This document shows positions 1-8,859 of a DNA stretch of 64,000 bases, in pieces (position 1 is the first letter of the stretch; each line of letters begins with the position of its first letter). This DNA is from Pseudanabaena sp. FACHB-1998 (GTDB lineage: Bacteria; Cyanobacteriota; Cyanobacteriia; Pseudanabaenales; Pseudanabaenaceae). The notes under the pieces are model-generated. The model ran no database searches. It was not told the DNA's origin and was given only the letters and a program-made list of their open reading frames with translations. The translations under genes and the position numbers were made by a program. The DNA is taken from NCBI RefSeq assembly GCF_014696355.1, contig NZ_JACJQA010000003.1:248001-312000 (forward strand), in the 5' to 3' direction.

Positions 1-99
1 CTAACCTAGATTATGTCAGTTATGAAACTACTTGGGGATAGGGATTATTGCTGGATTGCAAGAATTTGTAATAATATGCTGTTTTTTACATGAACTCCA

Positions 100-146
100 A
101 GGAAGATGGTAGAAGGTTTGCAAAGCAAACCTTCTACCATCTTCCT
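100..146. repeat. Perfect hairpin upstream of ispF
   Basis: Two 22-bp arms (100-121 and 125-146) pair perfectly around the loop AAA. No gene is visible before it, so it could end a gene lying left of the window or be one of the palindromic elements scattered through this genome. There is no clear T-run after it. Confidence 0.7.
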
Positions 147-201
147 GACAGCGAAGCCCTTGGGTTTAAAATTGTAAATAGTTAAGCTCAACAAATCATC
201 T

Positions 202-678
202 ATGAATATTCGCATTGGCAATGGTTATGATCTGCATCGACTCGTTAGCGATCGCCGCCTGATTTTGGGCGGAGTTGAAATTCCCTACGAAAAAGGCTTA
301 CTGGGTCATAGTGATGCTGATGTATTGACCCATGCGATTATGGATGCGATGTTGGGAGCGCTTGCCCTTGGCGATATTGGGCATTATTTCCCACCCTCTG
401 ATCCCCAATGGGCAGGAGCCGATAGCATGATGTTATTGCAACAGGTGCAGGAATTAATCGGCGCACAGGGTTGGCGAGTGAATAATCTTGATGCGATGGT
501 TATTGCGGAAGCCCCTAAGTTAAAGCCCCACATTAAAGCAATGCGCGATCGCCTAGCTCAAGCCCTGAATTTACCGATCGATTGCGTTAGCGTCAAGGCT
601 ACGACTAATGAAGGGATGGATGCGATCGGTCAGAAAGAGGCGATCGCTGTTCATGCGGTAGTTTTATTGGTGAAATAG
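202..678 (+). CDS. ispF: 2-C-methyl-D-erythritol 2,4-cyclodiphosphate synthase
   Basis: IspF converts CDP-methylerythritol 2-phosphate to the 2,4-cyclodiphosphate with release of CMP, in the cytosolic MEP pathway that supplies isoprenoids for carotenoids, phytol and quinones. The 158 residues match the usual family length. The metal site is visible as D10-x-H12 and H44, and the GHSDAD motif lies at 35-40. The C-terminal TTNEGMD and [11 protein letters not shown] segments are typical of the family. The gene stands alone. Its last codons form the left arm of a downstream hairpin. Recognition is secure. Confidence 0.97.
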   Translation: MNIRIGNGYDLHRLVSDRRLILGGVEIPYEKGLLGHSDADVLTHAIMDAMLGALALGDIGHYFPPSDPQWAGADSMMLLQQVQELIGAQGWRVNNLDAMVIAEAPKLKPHIKAMRDRLAQALNLPIDCVSVKATTNEGMDAIGQKEAIAVHAVVLLVK

Positions 679-713
679 TATAGCCAGCACTTCAGGCTGA
701 CTATACTATTTCA
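671..713. terminator. Hairpin overlapping the ispF stop codon
   Basis: 13-bp arms at 671-683 and 701-713 pair perfectly, and a shorter CAGC/GCTG stem lies inside. The TAG stop of ispF is in the left arm. This is a plausible terminator, although only a short T-run is present. Confidence 0.6.
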
Positions 714-748
714 TGAGAATGGTTTCTAAATAAAGATAAGAAAAAAAA

Positions 749-2548
749 ATGGCGATCGGGAAAAGAAGTATGCAGAAACGAACTAGGGTCAAACAATGGA
801 AAGCCGCCATCTTGCTGCTGATCATCGGCATGTGTTCACTGCTGCTTTGGGGTTGCTCAATTAAGTCCGAAGCCCTCAAAGATCGCCTAGTTGTTCCCTT
901 AGATAGCGATATTAAAACCTTTAATCCGATTCTAGTTAATGATGCCTATAGTGGCATTGCGATGAGCTACACCCTCACAGGACTAATTGTCGAAAATCCC
1001 CTCACCAAACAATTAGAGCCAGAACTGGCAGAGAAATGGGAATTTCAGCAAGAAGGCAAACAACTTATTTTTACAATGCGTCCAGACCTCAAATGGTCAG
1101 ATGGTCAACCGCTTACCGTGGACGATGTCCTATTTACCTTTCAAGACATTATCTTTAACGAGAAGATTCCTTCAGGTAGTCGTGATGTATTAAGAATTGG
1201 GAAATCTCAAACCTTACCAAAGATTGAGAAGCTAGACGATCGCCGCATCTCCTTCTTCATGAGTGAACCTTTTGCCCCAGCCCTGCGGACTATTGGCGGC
1301 ACGAGTATTTTACCTAAACATGTTTTTGCTTCTACAGTCGTAGAAAATCCCAATGACAAAAAAATTAAATTCTTAGAAACATGGACACTCAATACGCCCG
1401 TTAATCAATTAGTTGGTAATGGCGCTTACATCATGCAGGAATACCGTCCTTCCGAAAGAATTATCTACCAGCCAAATCCCTACTATTGGAAAAAAGGAAC
1501 TCCTAAGATTGAAAAATTTGTGATGCAAGTTGTGGAATCTCCTGATACCGCCCTACTGCGGTTCCGTTCAGGGGATTTAGATATGTATCGGCTCCGAGGA
1601 GAGGACTATCAATTATTAAAGCGTTTTGAACAACGCGATCGCTACAAAATTTATAATGCTGGGCCCGCGACAGGTCAGTCCTTTATTATGTTTAACCTTA
1701 ATAAGGGACGAGATCCTAAAACCAATCAGCCCTTTGTCGATCCGATTAAATCGAAATGGTTTAACGATGTTAATTTTCGTCGAGCAGTCGCCCATGCCTT
1801 GAATCGGGAAGCAATGATTACGAATTTGTCCAGAGGATTAGCACAAACGCAAAACTCGCCCGTCTCTATTGGTAGTCCCTATTACCTTTCACCAGAGCAA
1901 GGGCTAAAAGCCTATGACTACCTGCCCGAAAAATCTAAGGAAATTTTATTGAAGGCTGGCTATAAATACAATTCTGAGCAGCAACTCCTTGATTCCGAAG
2001 AAAATCTTGTTCGATTTACTTTATTGACTCCTGCGGGTGGAAGAGTTCTCTTAGGCGCACAGATTAAAAACGATTTAGAAAAAATCGGGATGAAAATTGA
2101 TTTTAACCCTGTGGAATTTCGGATTATCTCCGATAAACTGAATAACTCTAAACAATGGGATGCCACGATCCTCGGCTTTACGGGTGGCGCAGAACCAAAC
2201 AGTTCCATTAATCTCTGGGCTACCGATGGAGATTCCCATTTATTTAACAAGGGTAATGTAGGCGAAGAAAAGCCTTTTATTGGGCGTGAAGTTGCGGATT
2301 GGGAACAAAAAATTCATGATCTGATGATTAAGGGAGCGCAAGAGTTAGACGAAACTAAGCGCAAAGTGATTTACGCAGAGTATCAACAACTAGTACAGGA
2401 GCAACTGCCACTAATTCATTTAACCGTTCCTTTATATCTTGTTGCGGTGCGCGATCGCATTGAAAATGCTATACCCTCAGCCTTGGCTGGTAGTACGGGC
2501 GTAACAGGCGCTTTGTGGAATGTCGAGCAGTTAAAATTAAAGTCTTAA
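749..2548 (+). CDS. ABC transporter substrate-binding lipoprotein, oligopeptide/nickel type (SBP family 5)
   Basis: Periplasmic solute-binding protein of the DppA/OppA family, expected to deliver peptides or a similar solute to an inner-membrane ABC permease. A basic N-terminus and hydrophobic stretch (about 19-34) run into LLWGC with the acylated Cys at position 36, a lipoprotein signal. The mature part carries the family segments LAEKWEF, LKWSDGQPLTVDDVLFTF and FRRAVAHALNRE. The length of 599 residues is normal. No permease or ATPase gene adjoins it, so its transporter is encoded elsewhere. A second ATG at 770 is an alternative start with a comparable purine-rich leader. The substrate cannot be read from the sequence. 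Confidence 0.88.
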   Translation: MAIGKRSMQKRTRVKQWKAAILLLIIGMCSLLLWGCSIKSEALKDRLVVPLDSDIKTFNPILVNDAYSGIAMSYTLTGLIVENPLTKQLEPELAEKWEFQQEGKQLIFTMRPDLKWSDGQPLTVDDVLFTFQDIIFNEKIPSGSRDVLRIGKSQTLPKIEKLDDRRISFFMSEPFAPALRTIGGTSILPKHVFASTVVENPNDKKIKFLETWTLNTPVNQLVGNGAYIMQEYRPSERIIYQPNPYYWKKGTPKIEKFVMQVVESPDTALLRFRSGDLDMYRLRGEDYQLLKRFEQRDRYKIYNAGPATGQSFIMFNLNKGRDPKTNQPFVDPIKSKWFNDVNFRRAVAHALNREAMITNLSRGLAQTQNSPVSIGSPYYLSPEQGLKAYDYLPEKSKEILLKAGYKYNSEQQLLDSEENLVRFTLLTPAGGRVLLGAQIKNDLEKIGMKIDFNPVEFRIISDKLNNSKQWDATILGFTGGAEPNSSINLWATDGDSHLFNKGNVGEEKPFIGREVADWEQKIHDLMIKGAQELDETKRKVIYAEYQQLVQEQLPLIHLTVPLYLVAVRDRIENAIPSALAGSTGVTGALWNVEQLKLKS

Positions 2549-2564
2549 AGTAATACCTATAGAA

Positions 2565-2595
2565 GTTGTCATTTTGCCTACGGCAAAATGACAAT
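2565..2595. terminator. Hairpin after the SBP gene
   Basis: 14-bp perfect arms (2565-2578 and 2582-2595) with loop TAC, 17 bases after the stop. It argues that the next gene starts at 2620 rather than at an upstream codon inside the stem. Confidence 0.6.
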
Positions 2596-2619
2596 TCAAA
2601 AACTTTATTTGGGACTTTT

Positions 2620-3312
2620 ATGAAACATCCAAGCCTAGAAAAACTTTTCTACTCCAGTCTAGTTACGGAACATATAGTTCCTGAAGGAAAGGATGCCGAA
2701 TTTAAACATTGGTATCAACTACTTGTAGAAGACGCTAAGCAATGCCAAGGTTTTCTTTGCTGCGACCTCTGCCCACCACTTGTTTGTAAAGATCCCGTAG
2801 TCAAGTGGTACTACATTATTCATTTTGATTCGCCAAATCACCTCAATAAATGGATGGAATCAAGCGATCGCCTCAAATTATTAAAATCTGGTCAGGATAT
2901 TTTTTACGCCTATCGCTTCAAATCTTTCACCACAGGTTTAGAAGGTTGGTTTTCGATGCAATCAGGTAATGCTGAATATGCAGGGCTGGGACCCTCCCGA
3001 TGGAAACAAATTCTTGCAGTAGTTCTAGGGCTTTATCCGATAGTTATGTTGCAATCCCTTATTTTTTCCCGTTTAGGAATCATGCAATCTTGGTCATTGG
3101 CGAATTCGATGATTGTTAACAACCTAATCACTTCCACGATTTTAAGCTTAGTAGTAATGCCTTTTATATCAAAGAGACTAAGATTTTGGCTCAAGCCTGC
3201 TTATCTGCCAATATCGCTAAAGACTAATATCTTTGGTAGTGCTGTTGTAATAACGTTAATGGGAATTATGCTGATTCTTTTTGGAATAATTTCTCCCGTT
3301 AATACCAATTAG
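2620..3312 (+). CDS. ABM-domain (antibiotic biosynthesis monooxygenase-like) membrane protein
   Basis: The N-terminal ~115 residues resemble the dimeric alpha/beta-barrel ABM fold of small heme-degrading or quinone monooxygenases (TEHIVPEGKDAEFKHWYQ near the start, then a C-C-DLCPP segment). Three hydrophobic helices follow: about 125-150, 155-180 and 195-220. ABM-plus-membrane proteins of this layout are common in cyanobacteria and proteobacteria, with no established substrate. The ATG at 2620 was chosen because the longer reading frame begins inside a hairpin. The enzyme activity is an inference from the fold only. Confidence 0.7.
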   Translation: MKHPSLEKLFYSSLVTEHIVPEGKDAEFKHWYQLLVEDAKQCQGFLCCDLCPPLVCKDPVVKWYYIIHFDSPNHLNKWMESSDRLKLLKSGQDIFYAYRFKSFTTGLEGWFSMQSGNAEYAGLGPSRWKQILAVVLGLYPIVMLQSLIFSRLGIMQSWSLANSMIVNNLITSTILSLVVMPFISKRLRFWLKPAYLPISLKTNIFGSAVVITLMGIMLILFGIISPVNTN

Positions 3313-3315
3313 CCC

Positions 3316-3369
3316 GTACAAACCAAAACCAAGAAGCGCCGAAACTCGCTTCTTGGTTTTGGTTTGTAC
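3316..3369. repeat. Hairpin, degenerate member of palindromic family A
   Basis: 23-bp perfect arms (3316-3338 and 3347-3369). The bases on the left (TTAGCCCGTAC) match an outer part of the 10423-10539 element, and those on the right (CTAATGCAAGTGAC) match the 36991-37106 element. It lies between convergent genes, so it can also terminate both. Confidence 0.7.
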
Positions 3370-3394
3370 TAATGCAAGTGACAACACTTATCAT

Positions 3395-4828
3395 TCACTT
3401 TTTGGGAGATAAAACAATTGACTCCTCTTCATGATTTGGTAATAGCCAACTCAGCAGAATAGCTGTCAAACCTCCAGTGGAAATTGATGAGCCAAAAAGA
3501 TTTTGAAAGATTGGTGGCTTATTAACAAAAACTTCAGGTACAAATATTACGCCCAATCCTAAGCCTAGAGACACTGCCACAATAATCATCGAACGACGAT
3601 CAATTCCCGCAGATACGATAATATTTAACCCCGCAACCGCGATCGAGCCAAACATGACTAAGGTAGCTCCGCCCAATACTGGCTGGGGAATAGTTTGGAA
3701 GATGCCACCCACAAAGGGCAATAGACCGAGAATCATAAAAATCCCTGCGACATAAAAACCTACATAACGACTACCAACACCAGTCATTTGAATTACGCCA
3801 TTGTTTTGGCTAAAGGTAGTCGTGGGGAAGGTATTGAATGCGGCGGCAATCAGAGAGTTGATGCCATCACCTAAAACACCGCCCTTAATGCGACGAAGAT
3901 ATACGCCACCTGTGAGAGGCTGACCCGATACCGATGAAGTTGCCGTCAAATCACCCACAGTTTCGATCGCTGTTAATAGATAAATTAAAATAATCGGCAA
4001 AAATGATGTCAAATCAAAACTAATCCCATAACGAAAGGGAACGGGTATTCTAAATAACGGCTGTTGACTTAGAGAACTGAAGTTTACAAGACCCAGCAAG
4101 ATAGAAATAATAAAGCCAATAGTTAACCCGATCGCGATCGCGCCCATGCGTAAAAAGCGATTTTTAGAAAGCGTCAGCATAATTACAATTAGTAAAACAG
4201 TGCCGCCAAGGACAAGATTTTGCGTACTTCCAAAAGAACCATTATTCTTTTCTAAAGCAACTATTCCTCCCGCAAGGCTGATAATTCCTGTTTTGATTAA
4301 TCCTAAACCGATAATCATCACCACAGTTCCTGAAACTACAGGAGTAATTATTTTATCGAGGAGATGCAAAAAACGGCTTAAGATAATTTCGACAAAAGCC
4401 CCAAACAAGCAAACTCCAAAAATTAAACCTAAGGCTTGTTCAGGTGTGCTTCCGCCTTGCAGAGCCACTGTTCCAACTCCCAAAATAGGTCCTAAAAAAG
4501 CAAAACTAGTACCTTGCAGACTTAGCAGCCCCGACCCAATCGGTCCAATTTTTTTGCATTGAATATAGGTTCCAATACCCGAAACAAAAAGCGACATGCT
4601 AATTAAATAGCTGGTATTGGCGGCATCTAGCCCTAAACTGCTACAAATAAGGATGGGAGGAGTAATAATCCCCACAAAAGCAGCCAAAACATGTTGAAAA
4701 GCGACAAAAATAGATTCTGCAATTGGTGGATGATCATTCAAGCCATAAATTAGTCCAGATTTTACTATTTCGGATGCCTCGCTAACCTCAACCTCATCAC
4801 TAGCACTTAAATCTATATTGGCTTGCAT
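3395..4828 (-). CDS. NCS2 family nucleobase:cation symporter (uracil/xanthine permease type)
   Basis: Inner-membrane symporter that imports a purine or pyrimidine base with H+ or Na+. The 477 residues form the usual 12-14 helices. The NCS2 signature near residues 108-130 (QCKKIGPIGSGLLSLQGTSF) and the loop with ETVGDLTATS at about 287-296, including the substrate-binding Glu, are present. The long cytoplasmic N-terminus (about 35 residues) is normal for the xanthine branch. The BMP-type nucleoside importer at 41.9-46.9 kb is a functional parallel. Whether it takes xanthine, uric acid or uracil cannot be told from the sequence alone. Confidence 0.9.
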   Translation of the reverse strand: MQANIDLSASDEVEVSEASEIVKSGLIYGLNDHPPIAESIFVAFQHVLAAFVGIITPPILICSSLGLDAANTSYLISMSLFVSGIGTYIQCKKIGPIGSGLLSLQGTSFAFLGPILGVGTVALQGGSTPEQALGLIFGVCLFGAFVEIILSRFLHLLDKIITPVVSGTVVMIIGLGLIKTGIISLAGGIVALEKNNGSFGSTQNLVLGGTVLLIVIMLTLSKNRFLRMGAIAIGLTIGFIISILLGLVNFSSLSQQPLFRIPVPFRYGISFDLTSFLPIILIYLLTAIETVGDLTATSSVSGQPLTGGVYLRRIKGGVLGDGINSLIAAAFNTFPTTTFSQNNGVIQMTGVGSRYVGFYVAGIFMILGLLPFVGGIFQTIPQPVLGGATLVMFGSIAVAGLNIIVSAGIDRRSMIIVAVSLGLGLGVIFVPEVFVNKPPIFQNLFGSSISTGGLTAILLSWLLPNHEEESIVLSPKK

Positions 4829-4938
4829 ATATTGATATTTTAATTGCTTTAAATATTTGTGTATACTGTATACATCTAGATTTATTAATTCCGCTAGAAT
4901 AAATACAAAAGATAAAAATCAGTCTTATATAACAACCC

Positions 4939-4991
4939 TAAATAATTTAAGAGAGTACAGTCCTTCGGACTGTACTCTCTTAAATTATTTA
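4939..4991. terminator. Strong hairpin after mreD
   Basis: 25-bp perfect arms (4939-4963 and 4967-4991), loop TTC. It starts 21 bases past the mreD stop on the minus strand and ends in TTATTT-like sequence in that direction, so it most likely ends the mreBCD transcript. Confidence 0.8.
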
Positions 4992-5012
4992 ATTTCATCA
5001 ATGCAAAGATGA

Positions 5013-5558
5013 CTACTCATCTTTTCTTTCTAGCGATCGCCACCAGCGACTGAGCGGAAAATAAATTGCTGGCGACCATAGACTGCTGAGAATCGCGGAA
5101 CTGAGAGCAATTCTTTGCTGTAAAGTCCACACATTATCCATACTTGCGCCCATGGCAGTTAGTTGGATGGCGTGCATCGTCTCCACAATTACCGCCATAC
5201 CAAACACAATCAGCGCGATCGAAATAAAATCCTCTTGCATATATCGCTGTTTTTGGAGCAAAGCAGTTAAACCACCAGCGATCGCTAAGCCTAAAGCATG
5301 GGTCGGAGAAGTTCGTACTGCTGCAAAAGTCATACTATCTTGCAAAAGTCCCAGTCCTATTCCTGCCATGGTCGCCAAGATTACAGGACGATTAACACTC
5401 CATGTCACCAACCAAATCAATAACCAATTGGGCGCAATTCCCGCCAAAGTCATTCCCGGAAATCGCGTATACATCGCCAACACACAAACAAATAGCGAAC
5501 CACCTGTTACAGACCAGTTCACCACTTTTGTCGCTAGAGACACCTTGCGATCGAGCAT
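5013..5558 (-). CDS. mreD: Rod shape-determining protein MreD
   Basis: Small integral membrane protein of the elongasome, which links MreB filaments to peptidoglycan synthesis. The 181 residues contain about five hydrophobic segments, beginning with WSVTGGSLFVCVLAMYTRF and including the PNWLLIWLVTW stretch that is usual for MreD. The start codon abuts the mreC stop, and the order mreB-mreC-mreD on one strand is the classical operon. MreD sequences diverge strongly, so the call depends on context plus hydrophobic profile. Confidence 0.9.
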   Translation of the reverse strand: MLDRKVSLATKVVNWSVTGGSLFVCVLAMYTRFPGMTLAGIAPNWLLIWLVTWSVNRPVILATMAGIGLGLLQDSMTFAAVRTSPTHALGLAIAGGLTALLQKQRYMQEDFISIALIVFGMAVIVETMHAIQLTAMGASMDNVWTLQQRIALSSAILSSLWSPAIYFPLSRWWRSLERKDE

Positions 5559-6305
5559 TTAGCGCTTCTCTTGAAAAGGATATACCTTTACATATTCTAA
5601 TAAACCCAGAGGGGTCGAAAACTCGACGATCGCCTCAGGAGAAGGTTGCTTATCTAAATTAATTGACTTGATCCTACCGACAGGAACACTTTCAGGAAAC
5701 AAAGTGCTGAACTGCGAAGTATGGACAATATCCCCGATCTTAACGTCAGGATCACGCTCAAAAAACTCTAAAGTAGCAGTATTTTGGCTTTGCCCCTTTA
5801 GCATTCCCGTAAAGCGACTCCGACTAACGACTACCCCCACTTGACTATTAGGATCGCTAATTAACAAAATTTGACTGCTATTAGGAGAAACATGGGTGAC
5901 ACGCCCAACTAAGCCCCCGGGAGCGACAGCGACCGAGCCAGCTTTGATGCCGTCATTACTGCCCTTACCAATTAAGATTTGATTCCACCAAGAATCAGCA
6001 CCACGACCAATTACTACAGCCCAAACGCCAGAATCGGTGGGGCTAACTTTTACCTTTAAAAGCTCCTTCATCTGCTGGTTTTGAGATTCTAGCTCAGTCA
6101 ATCGGTAGCGCAGTTCCCGTACTTGAGCATCTTGCAATAACTCTTGCTTAGATACACTTGCCTGAAAAGGGCGACTAAAAAATTGATAAGTTTCCATAAT
6201 TGCAACACCATTGGTTTGGCGAATAAACCAAGCCAAACCAAGCCCCGTTGCAACGATAGCAGTCTGGAAACTATAACGCTCCCACCAACTACGAATTGAA
6301 TCCAT
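5559..6305 (-). CDS. mreC: Rod shape-determining protein MreC
   Basis: Bitopic periplasmic scaffold of the elongasome. From the ATG at 6305 it has 248 residues: a short cytoplasmic start (MDSIRSWWERY), one membrane helix at about 14-30, a coiled coil at about 55-85, and the MreC beta domains with VAPGGLVGRV and GDIVHTSQFSTLFPESVPVGRI. The same frame is open 96 bases further upstream into mreB, but that longer start gives a non-homologous Cys/Ser-rich extension, so 6305 is preferred. The mreB stop lies 11 bases upstream of it. Confidence 0.93.
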   Translation of the reverse strand: MDSIRSWWERYSFQTAIVATGLGLAWFIRQTNGVAIMETYQFFSRPFQASVSKQELLQDAQVRELRYRLTELESQNQQMKELLKVKVSPTDSGVWAVVIGRGADSWWNQILIGKGSNDGIKAGSVAVAPGGLVGRVTHVSPNSSQILLISDPNSQVGVVVSRSRFTGMLKGQSQNTATLEFFERDPDVKIGDIVHTSQFSTLFPESVPVGRIKSINLDKQPSPEAIVEFSTPLGLLEYVKVYPFQEKR

Positions 6306-6316
6306 GAAAAACTTAC

Positions 6317-7342
6317 CTATAAATTTTTCAAGCGACTGGTGAGTACACGACCAAGATTTTTGTAGTCTTCGAGTACTCGACCCGCACCAATCACCACACA
6401 ATTAAGTGGTGCTGGAGCAATGTGCGTGACAATGCCTGTCTCATGGCTAATCAGGGTATCGATACCATTGAGTAAAGCACCACCACCAGCCAACATAATG
6501 CCGCGATCGATAATATCGGCAGCAAGTTCAGGAGGAGTCCGTTCTAAGGTTCTCTTTACGGCTTCGATGATTACCGAAAGTGGCTCACTCATACTTTCTC
6601 GAATTTCTGAAGACTTAACGGTAACGGTGCGGGGCAAACCTGACAATAGGTGTAAACCTCTCACTTCCATTGAAGTTTCTTCTTTAATTGGATAGGCTGA
6701 GCCAATTTTGATTTTGATTTCTTCAGAAGTGCGTTCCCCAACTACGAGGTTATGAACGGTCTTCATGTACTTCATGATGGCTTCGCTGAGTTCATCACCT
6801 GCCACACGTACAGACTCACTCAATACAATGCCTTGTAAGCTCATAACCGCAACTTCGGTCGTCCCACCGCCGATGTCAATGATCATGTTACCCGTAGCTT
6901 CGGTTACAGGCAGCCCTGCCCCGATCGCTGCGGCAATGGGTTCGTCAATGGGGTAAACTTCGCTCGCACCAGCACGACGCGCCGCATCCATGACGGCTCG
7001 CCATTCTACGCCTGTAACGCCACTAGGAATGCCGATCGCAATGCGAGGATTAAATACTCCTTTTTTGACTTTTTGAATAAATGCTCTAAGCATTAATTCC
7101 GCAGAGTCAAAATCTGCTATTACTCCGTCTTTGAGGGGACGCACCGCAATAATGTCACCAGGGGTGCGCCCGATCATTTTGTTTGCCTCATCTCCAACTG
7201 CGTAGGCAGTCTTATCTCGTTGATCGATCGCAACAACTGATGGCTCTTGCAACACGATACCTTCCCCAGACACATATATAAGTGTGTTGGCAGTACCGAG
7301 GTCAATGCCGATGTCTTTTGTAAAATGGCGTAATAAACCCAC
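6317..7342 (-). CDS. mreB: Rod shape-determining protein MreB (bacterial actin)
   Basis: Actin-like ATPase that polymerises under the membrane and positions cell-wall synthesis. The phosphate-1 motif DIGIDLGTANTLIY lies near residue 10, the connect/phosphate-2 motif DIGGGTTEVAVMS near 156-168, and the adenosine motif LAGGGALLNG near 285. The length of 341 is standard. It is the first gene of mreBCD; the 5' gap (7343-7781) holds two palindromic elements. Recognition is secure. Confidence 0.97.
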   Translation of the reverse strand: MGLLRHFTKDIGIDLGTANTLIYVSGEGIVLQEPSVVAIDQRDKTAYAVGDEANKMIGRTPGDIIAVRPLKDGVIADFDSAELMLRAFIQKVKKGVFNPRIAIGIPSGVTGVEWRAVMDAARRAGASEVYPIDEPIAAAIGAGLPVTEATGNMIIDIGGGTTEVAVMSLQGIVLSESVRVAGDELSEAIMKYMKTVHNLVVGERTSEEIKIKIGSAYPIKEETSMEVRGLHLLSGLPRTVTVKSSEIRESMSEPLSVIIEAVKRTLERTPPELAADIIDRGIMLAGGGALLNGIDTLISHETGIVTHIAPAPLNCVVIGAGRVLEDYKNLGRVLTSRLKNL

Positions 7343-7460
7343 AGTAAACTCTTCCAGTGGTCAAACTAGCTATATCGCCTTTAAATTTTATTACGATTGT
7401 TGTCATTTAGTCTAGTCTTAACCACTATTCCCTGAAGCCGATACTTTAGGAGGGTGATAT

Positions 7461-7556
7461 TTAAGTGCTTGTACAAAATAAATTACCAAGACCCGTAAAG
7501 TTGCGCCCTGTAGGGGCGCAACTTTACGGGTCTTGATTTGGAATTAATTAAGCCTA
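7461..7556 (+). repeat. Palindromic element family B, copy 1
   Basis: Outer sequence TTAAGTGCTTGTACAAAATA on the left and TTAATTAAGCCTAC on the right flank a 22-bp perfect stem (7487-7508 with 7514-7535). The inverted copy at 8860-8966 matches almost base for base outside and inside; a third relative is at 21255-21369. Confidence 0.8.
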
Positions 7557-7652
7557 CTCCCTTCCCAGCCTAAAAATAGACATTAAAACCCAAGAATTTA
7601 GCTATGCGGCGCGAAGCCCCACCTAGCTAATTCTTGGGTGGGAAGGGAGTAG
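7554..7652 (+). repeat. Palindromic element family C, copy 1
   Basis: Outer inverted repeats CTACTCCCTTCCCA (7554-7567) and TGGGAAGGGAGTAG (7639-7652) enclose a second stem (CCCAAGAATTTAGCT against AGCTAATTCTTGGG). Related copies are at 56464-56560 and, in part, 48056-48130. Confidence 0.8.
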
Positions 7653-7781
7653 CTACTTACTTTGTGAGGTTTTTAGGTTTAATGCAGTGGCAAGGCTATT
7701 TTTTAAATCTAAAAACCTTGGATTGGTTTGTTGCGATATGATTAAGATACATAACAATTATTAACAATTAACTATTATCCA

Positions 7782-8228
7782 ATGAGTGATTGGCTAGAAC
7801 ATACCGTACAAACCGAAGTAAGTATTCCTGTGGAATATGCATGGTCGTTGTGGTCAGATTTAAGCGCCATGCCCCGTTGGATGAAGTGGATTGACTCTGT
7901 AGTAATCACTGATGATCCTGAAATATCGGCTTGGAAGCTTGGCACGAACGGCTTAACCTTTACTTGGAAATCTCGGATTCTCAAACAAATTCCCAATCAG
8001 ATTATGCAATGGGAGTCGATTGGGGGCTTACCTAATCGCGGAGCTATTCGCTTTTACGGTCGCCCTAATCAAACTACTATCGTGAAGCTAAGTATTGCCT
8101 ATGCCATTCCTGCGATCGGGCAGCTAATGGATAATTTATTTTTAGGAAAGATTGTTGAGACTACTTTGCAAGAGGATTTAGACCGATTTAAAGTTTATGC
8201 CCAAGAGGACTTTGCAAAAGCAAGCTAA
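7782..8228 (+). CDS. SRPBCC (START/polyketide cyclase-like) family protein
   Basis: 148 residues with the helix-grip ligand-binding pattern of SRPBCC proteins: the opening strand TVQTEVSIPVEYAWSLWSDLSAMPRWMKW, then alternating strands and a long C-terminal helix (ETTLQEDLDRFKVYAQE). Such cyanobacterial proteins bind hydrophobic ligands; some act as Coq10-like quinone chaperones or cyclases. No catalytic residues can be assigned. It converges on the fur-like gene with a bidirectional hairpin between them. The ligand is unknown. Confidence 0.8.
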   Translation: MSDWLEHTVQTEVSIPVEYAWSLWSDLSAMPRWMKWIDSVVITDDPEISAWKLGTNGLTFTWKSRILKQIPNQIMQWESIGGLPNRGAIRFYGRPNQTTIVKLSIAYAIPAIGQLMDNLFLGKIVETTLQEDLDRFKVYAQEDFAKAS

Positions 8229-8281
8229 GCAGAAAAATTTTTTAAAAGTTTGATAATCCCAAAAAGAAAAGGATTTATATT

Positions 8282-8318
8282 GCAAGGATCGGCGGCGCGA
8301 AGCGCCGCCGATCCTTGC
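8282..8318. terminator. Bidirectional hairpin between convergent genes
   Basis: 17-bp GC-rich perfect arms (8282-8298 and 8302-8318), loop GAA, with A/T-rich flanks on both sides. It sits between the SRPBCC stop (8228) and the Fur-family stop (8332). Confidence 0.8.
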
Positions 8319-8331
8319 CTATTTAGGATTA

Positions 8332-8793
8332 TTAAAAGATAGATCTTTGTCCTTCGGGACTAACTCCAATAATTGTGAGTTGACAGTCTAGAACTGAGAA
8401 ACCATATTTATCTGCAACTTTTTTACTAATCGTTAGGATTTGATCGTTCTTAAATTCAATCACTCGATTGGTCTTGACACAGACAAGATGGTGATGATGA
8501 TGGGGTCTGGGCTGATTAATTTCGTAATGTTTATGATCTTCGGTAAGTTCTAATTCCCGTAAAATTCCCATCCGTGCCATCATTTTTACAGTGCGATAGA
8601 TAGTGGATAGGCTAATATTTTCACCTTGAGTTTTCAATCTTTCATATAGATCTTCAGCGCTTAAATGCTCGCCTTCGGGGAGAGTTTGGAATGTATTTAG
8701 AATCACCTCGCGTTGCGGAGTCATCCGACAACCCTTTGAATTGAGTTCAGCTTTGAGGGATTCAGGTGAATAGGTGGTCTCCACGGAAGTCAT
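8332..8793 (-). CDS. Fur-family transcriptional regulator lacking structural-zinc cysteines
   Basis: The N-terminal half (SLKAELNSKGCRMTPQRE, then LSAEDLYERLK and SLSTIYRTVKMMARMGILREL) closely follows cyanobacterial FurA, the iron-responsive repressor, and the regulatory H-rich stretch HHHHH lies at 98-102. FurA normally has two CxxC pairs, or at least one, in its C-terminal half. Here the first pair reads C105-V-K-T108 and the second S145-P-E-G148, so neither is intact. C22, C105 and C137 are the only cysteines. The 153-residue length is normal. It may be a Fur that works without the structural zinc, or a diverged paralogue. The target genes are not evident. Confidence 0.88.
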   Translation of the reverse strand: MTSVETTYSPESLKAELNSKGCRMTPQREVILNTFQTLPEGEHLSAEDLYERLKTQGENISLSTIYRTVKMMARMGILRELELTEDHKHYEINQPRPHHHHHLVCVKTNRVIEFKNDQILTISKKVADKYGFSVLDCQLTIIGVSPEGQRSIF

Positions 8794-8859
8794 AGCATTA
8801 TCAATAACGATAGCTTCTTGAGAATAGCATAATTAAAAGCAGTGCTAAGCAATGCTTTT

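Larger units (their letters stand above)
7343..7781. other. Intergenic region with two abutting palindromic elements
   Basis: This divergent gap serves mreB (minus strand) and the START-like gene (plus strand). Bases 7461-7556 are a family B element and 7554-7652 a family C element. The remaining ~110 bases on each side must hold both promoters; an AT-rich run with ACAATTATTAACAATTAAC lies just before 7782. No RNA gene was recognised. Confidence 0.7.

Noticed and set aside
2566-2619. N-terminal extension of the ABM-domain protein
   Set aside because: The extra 18 residues would begin in a hairpin stem and bear no similarity to the ABM fold.
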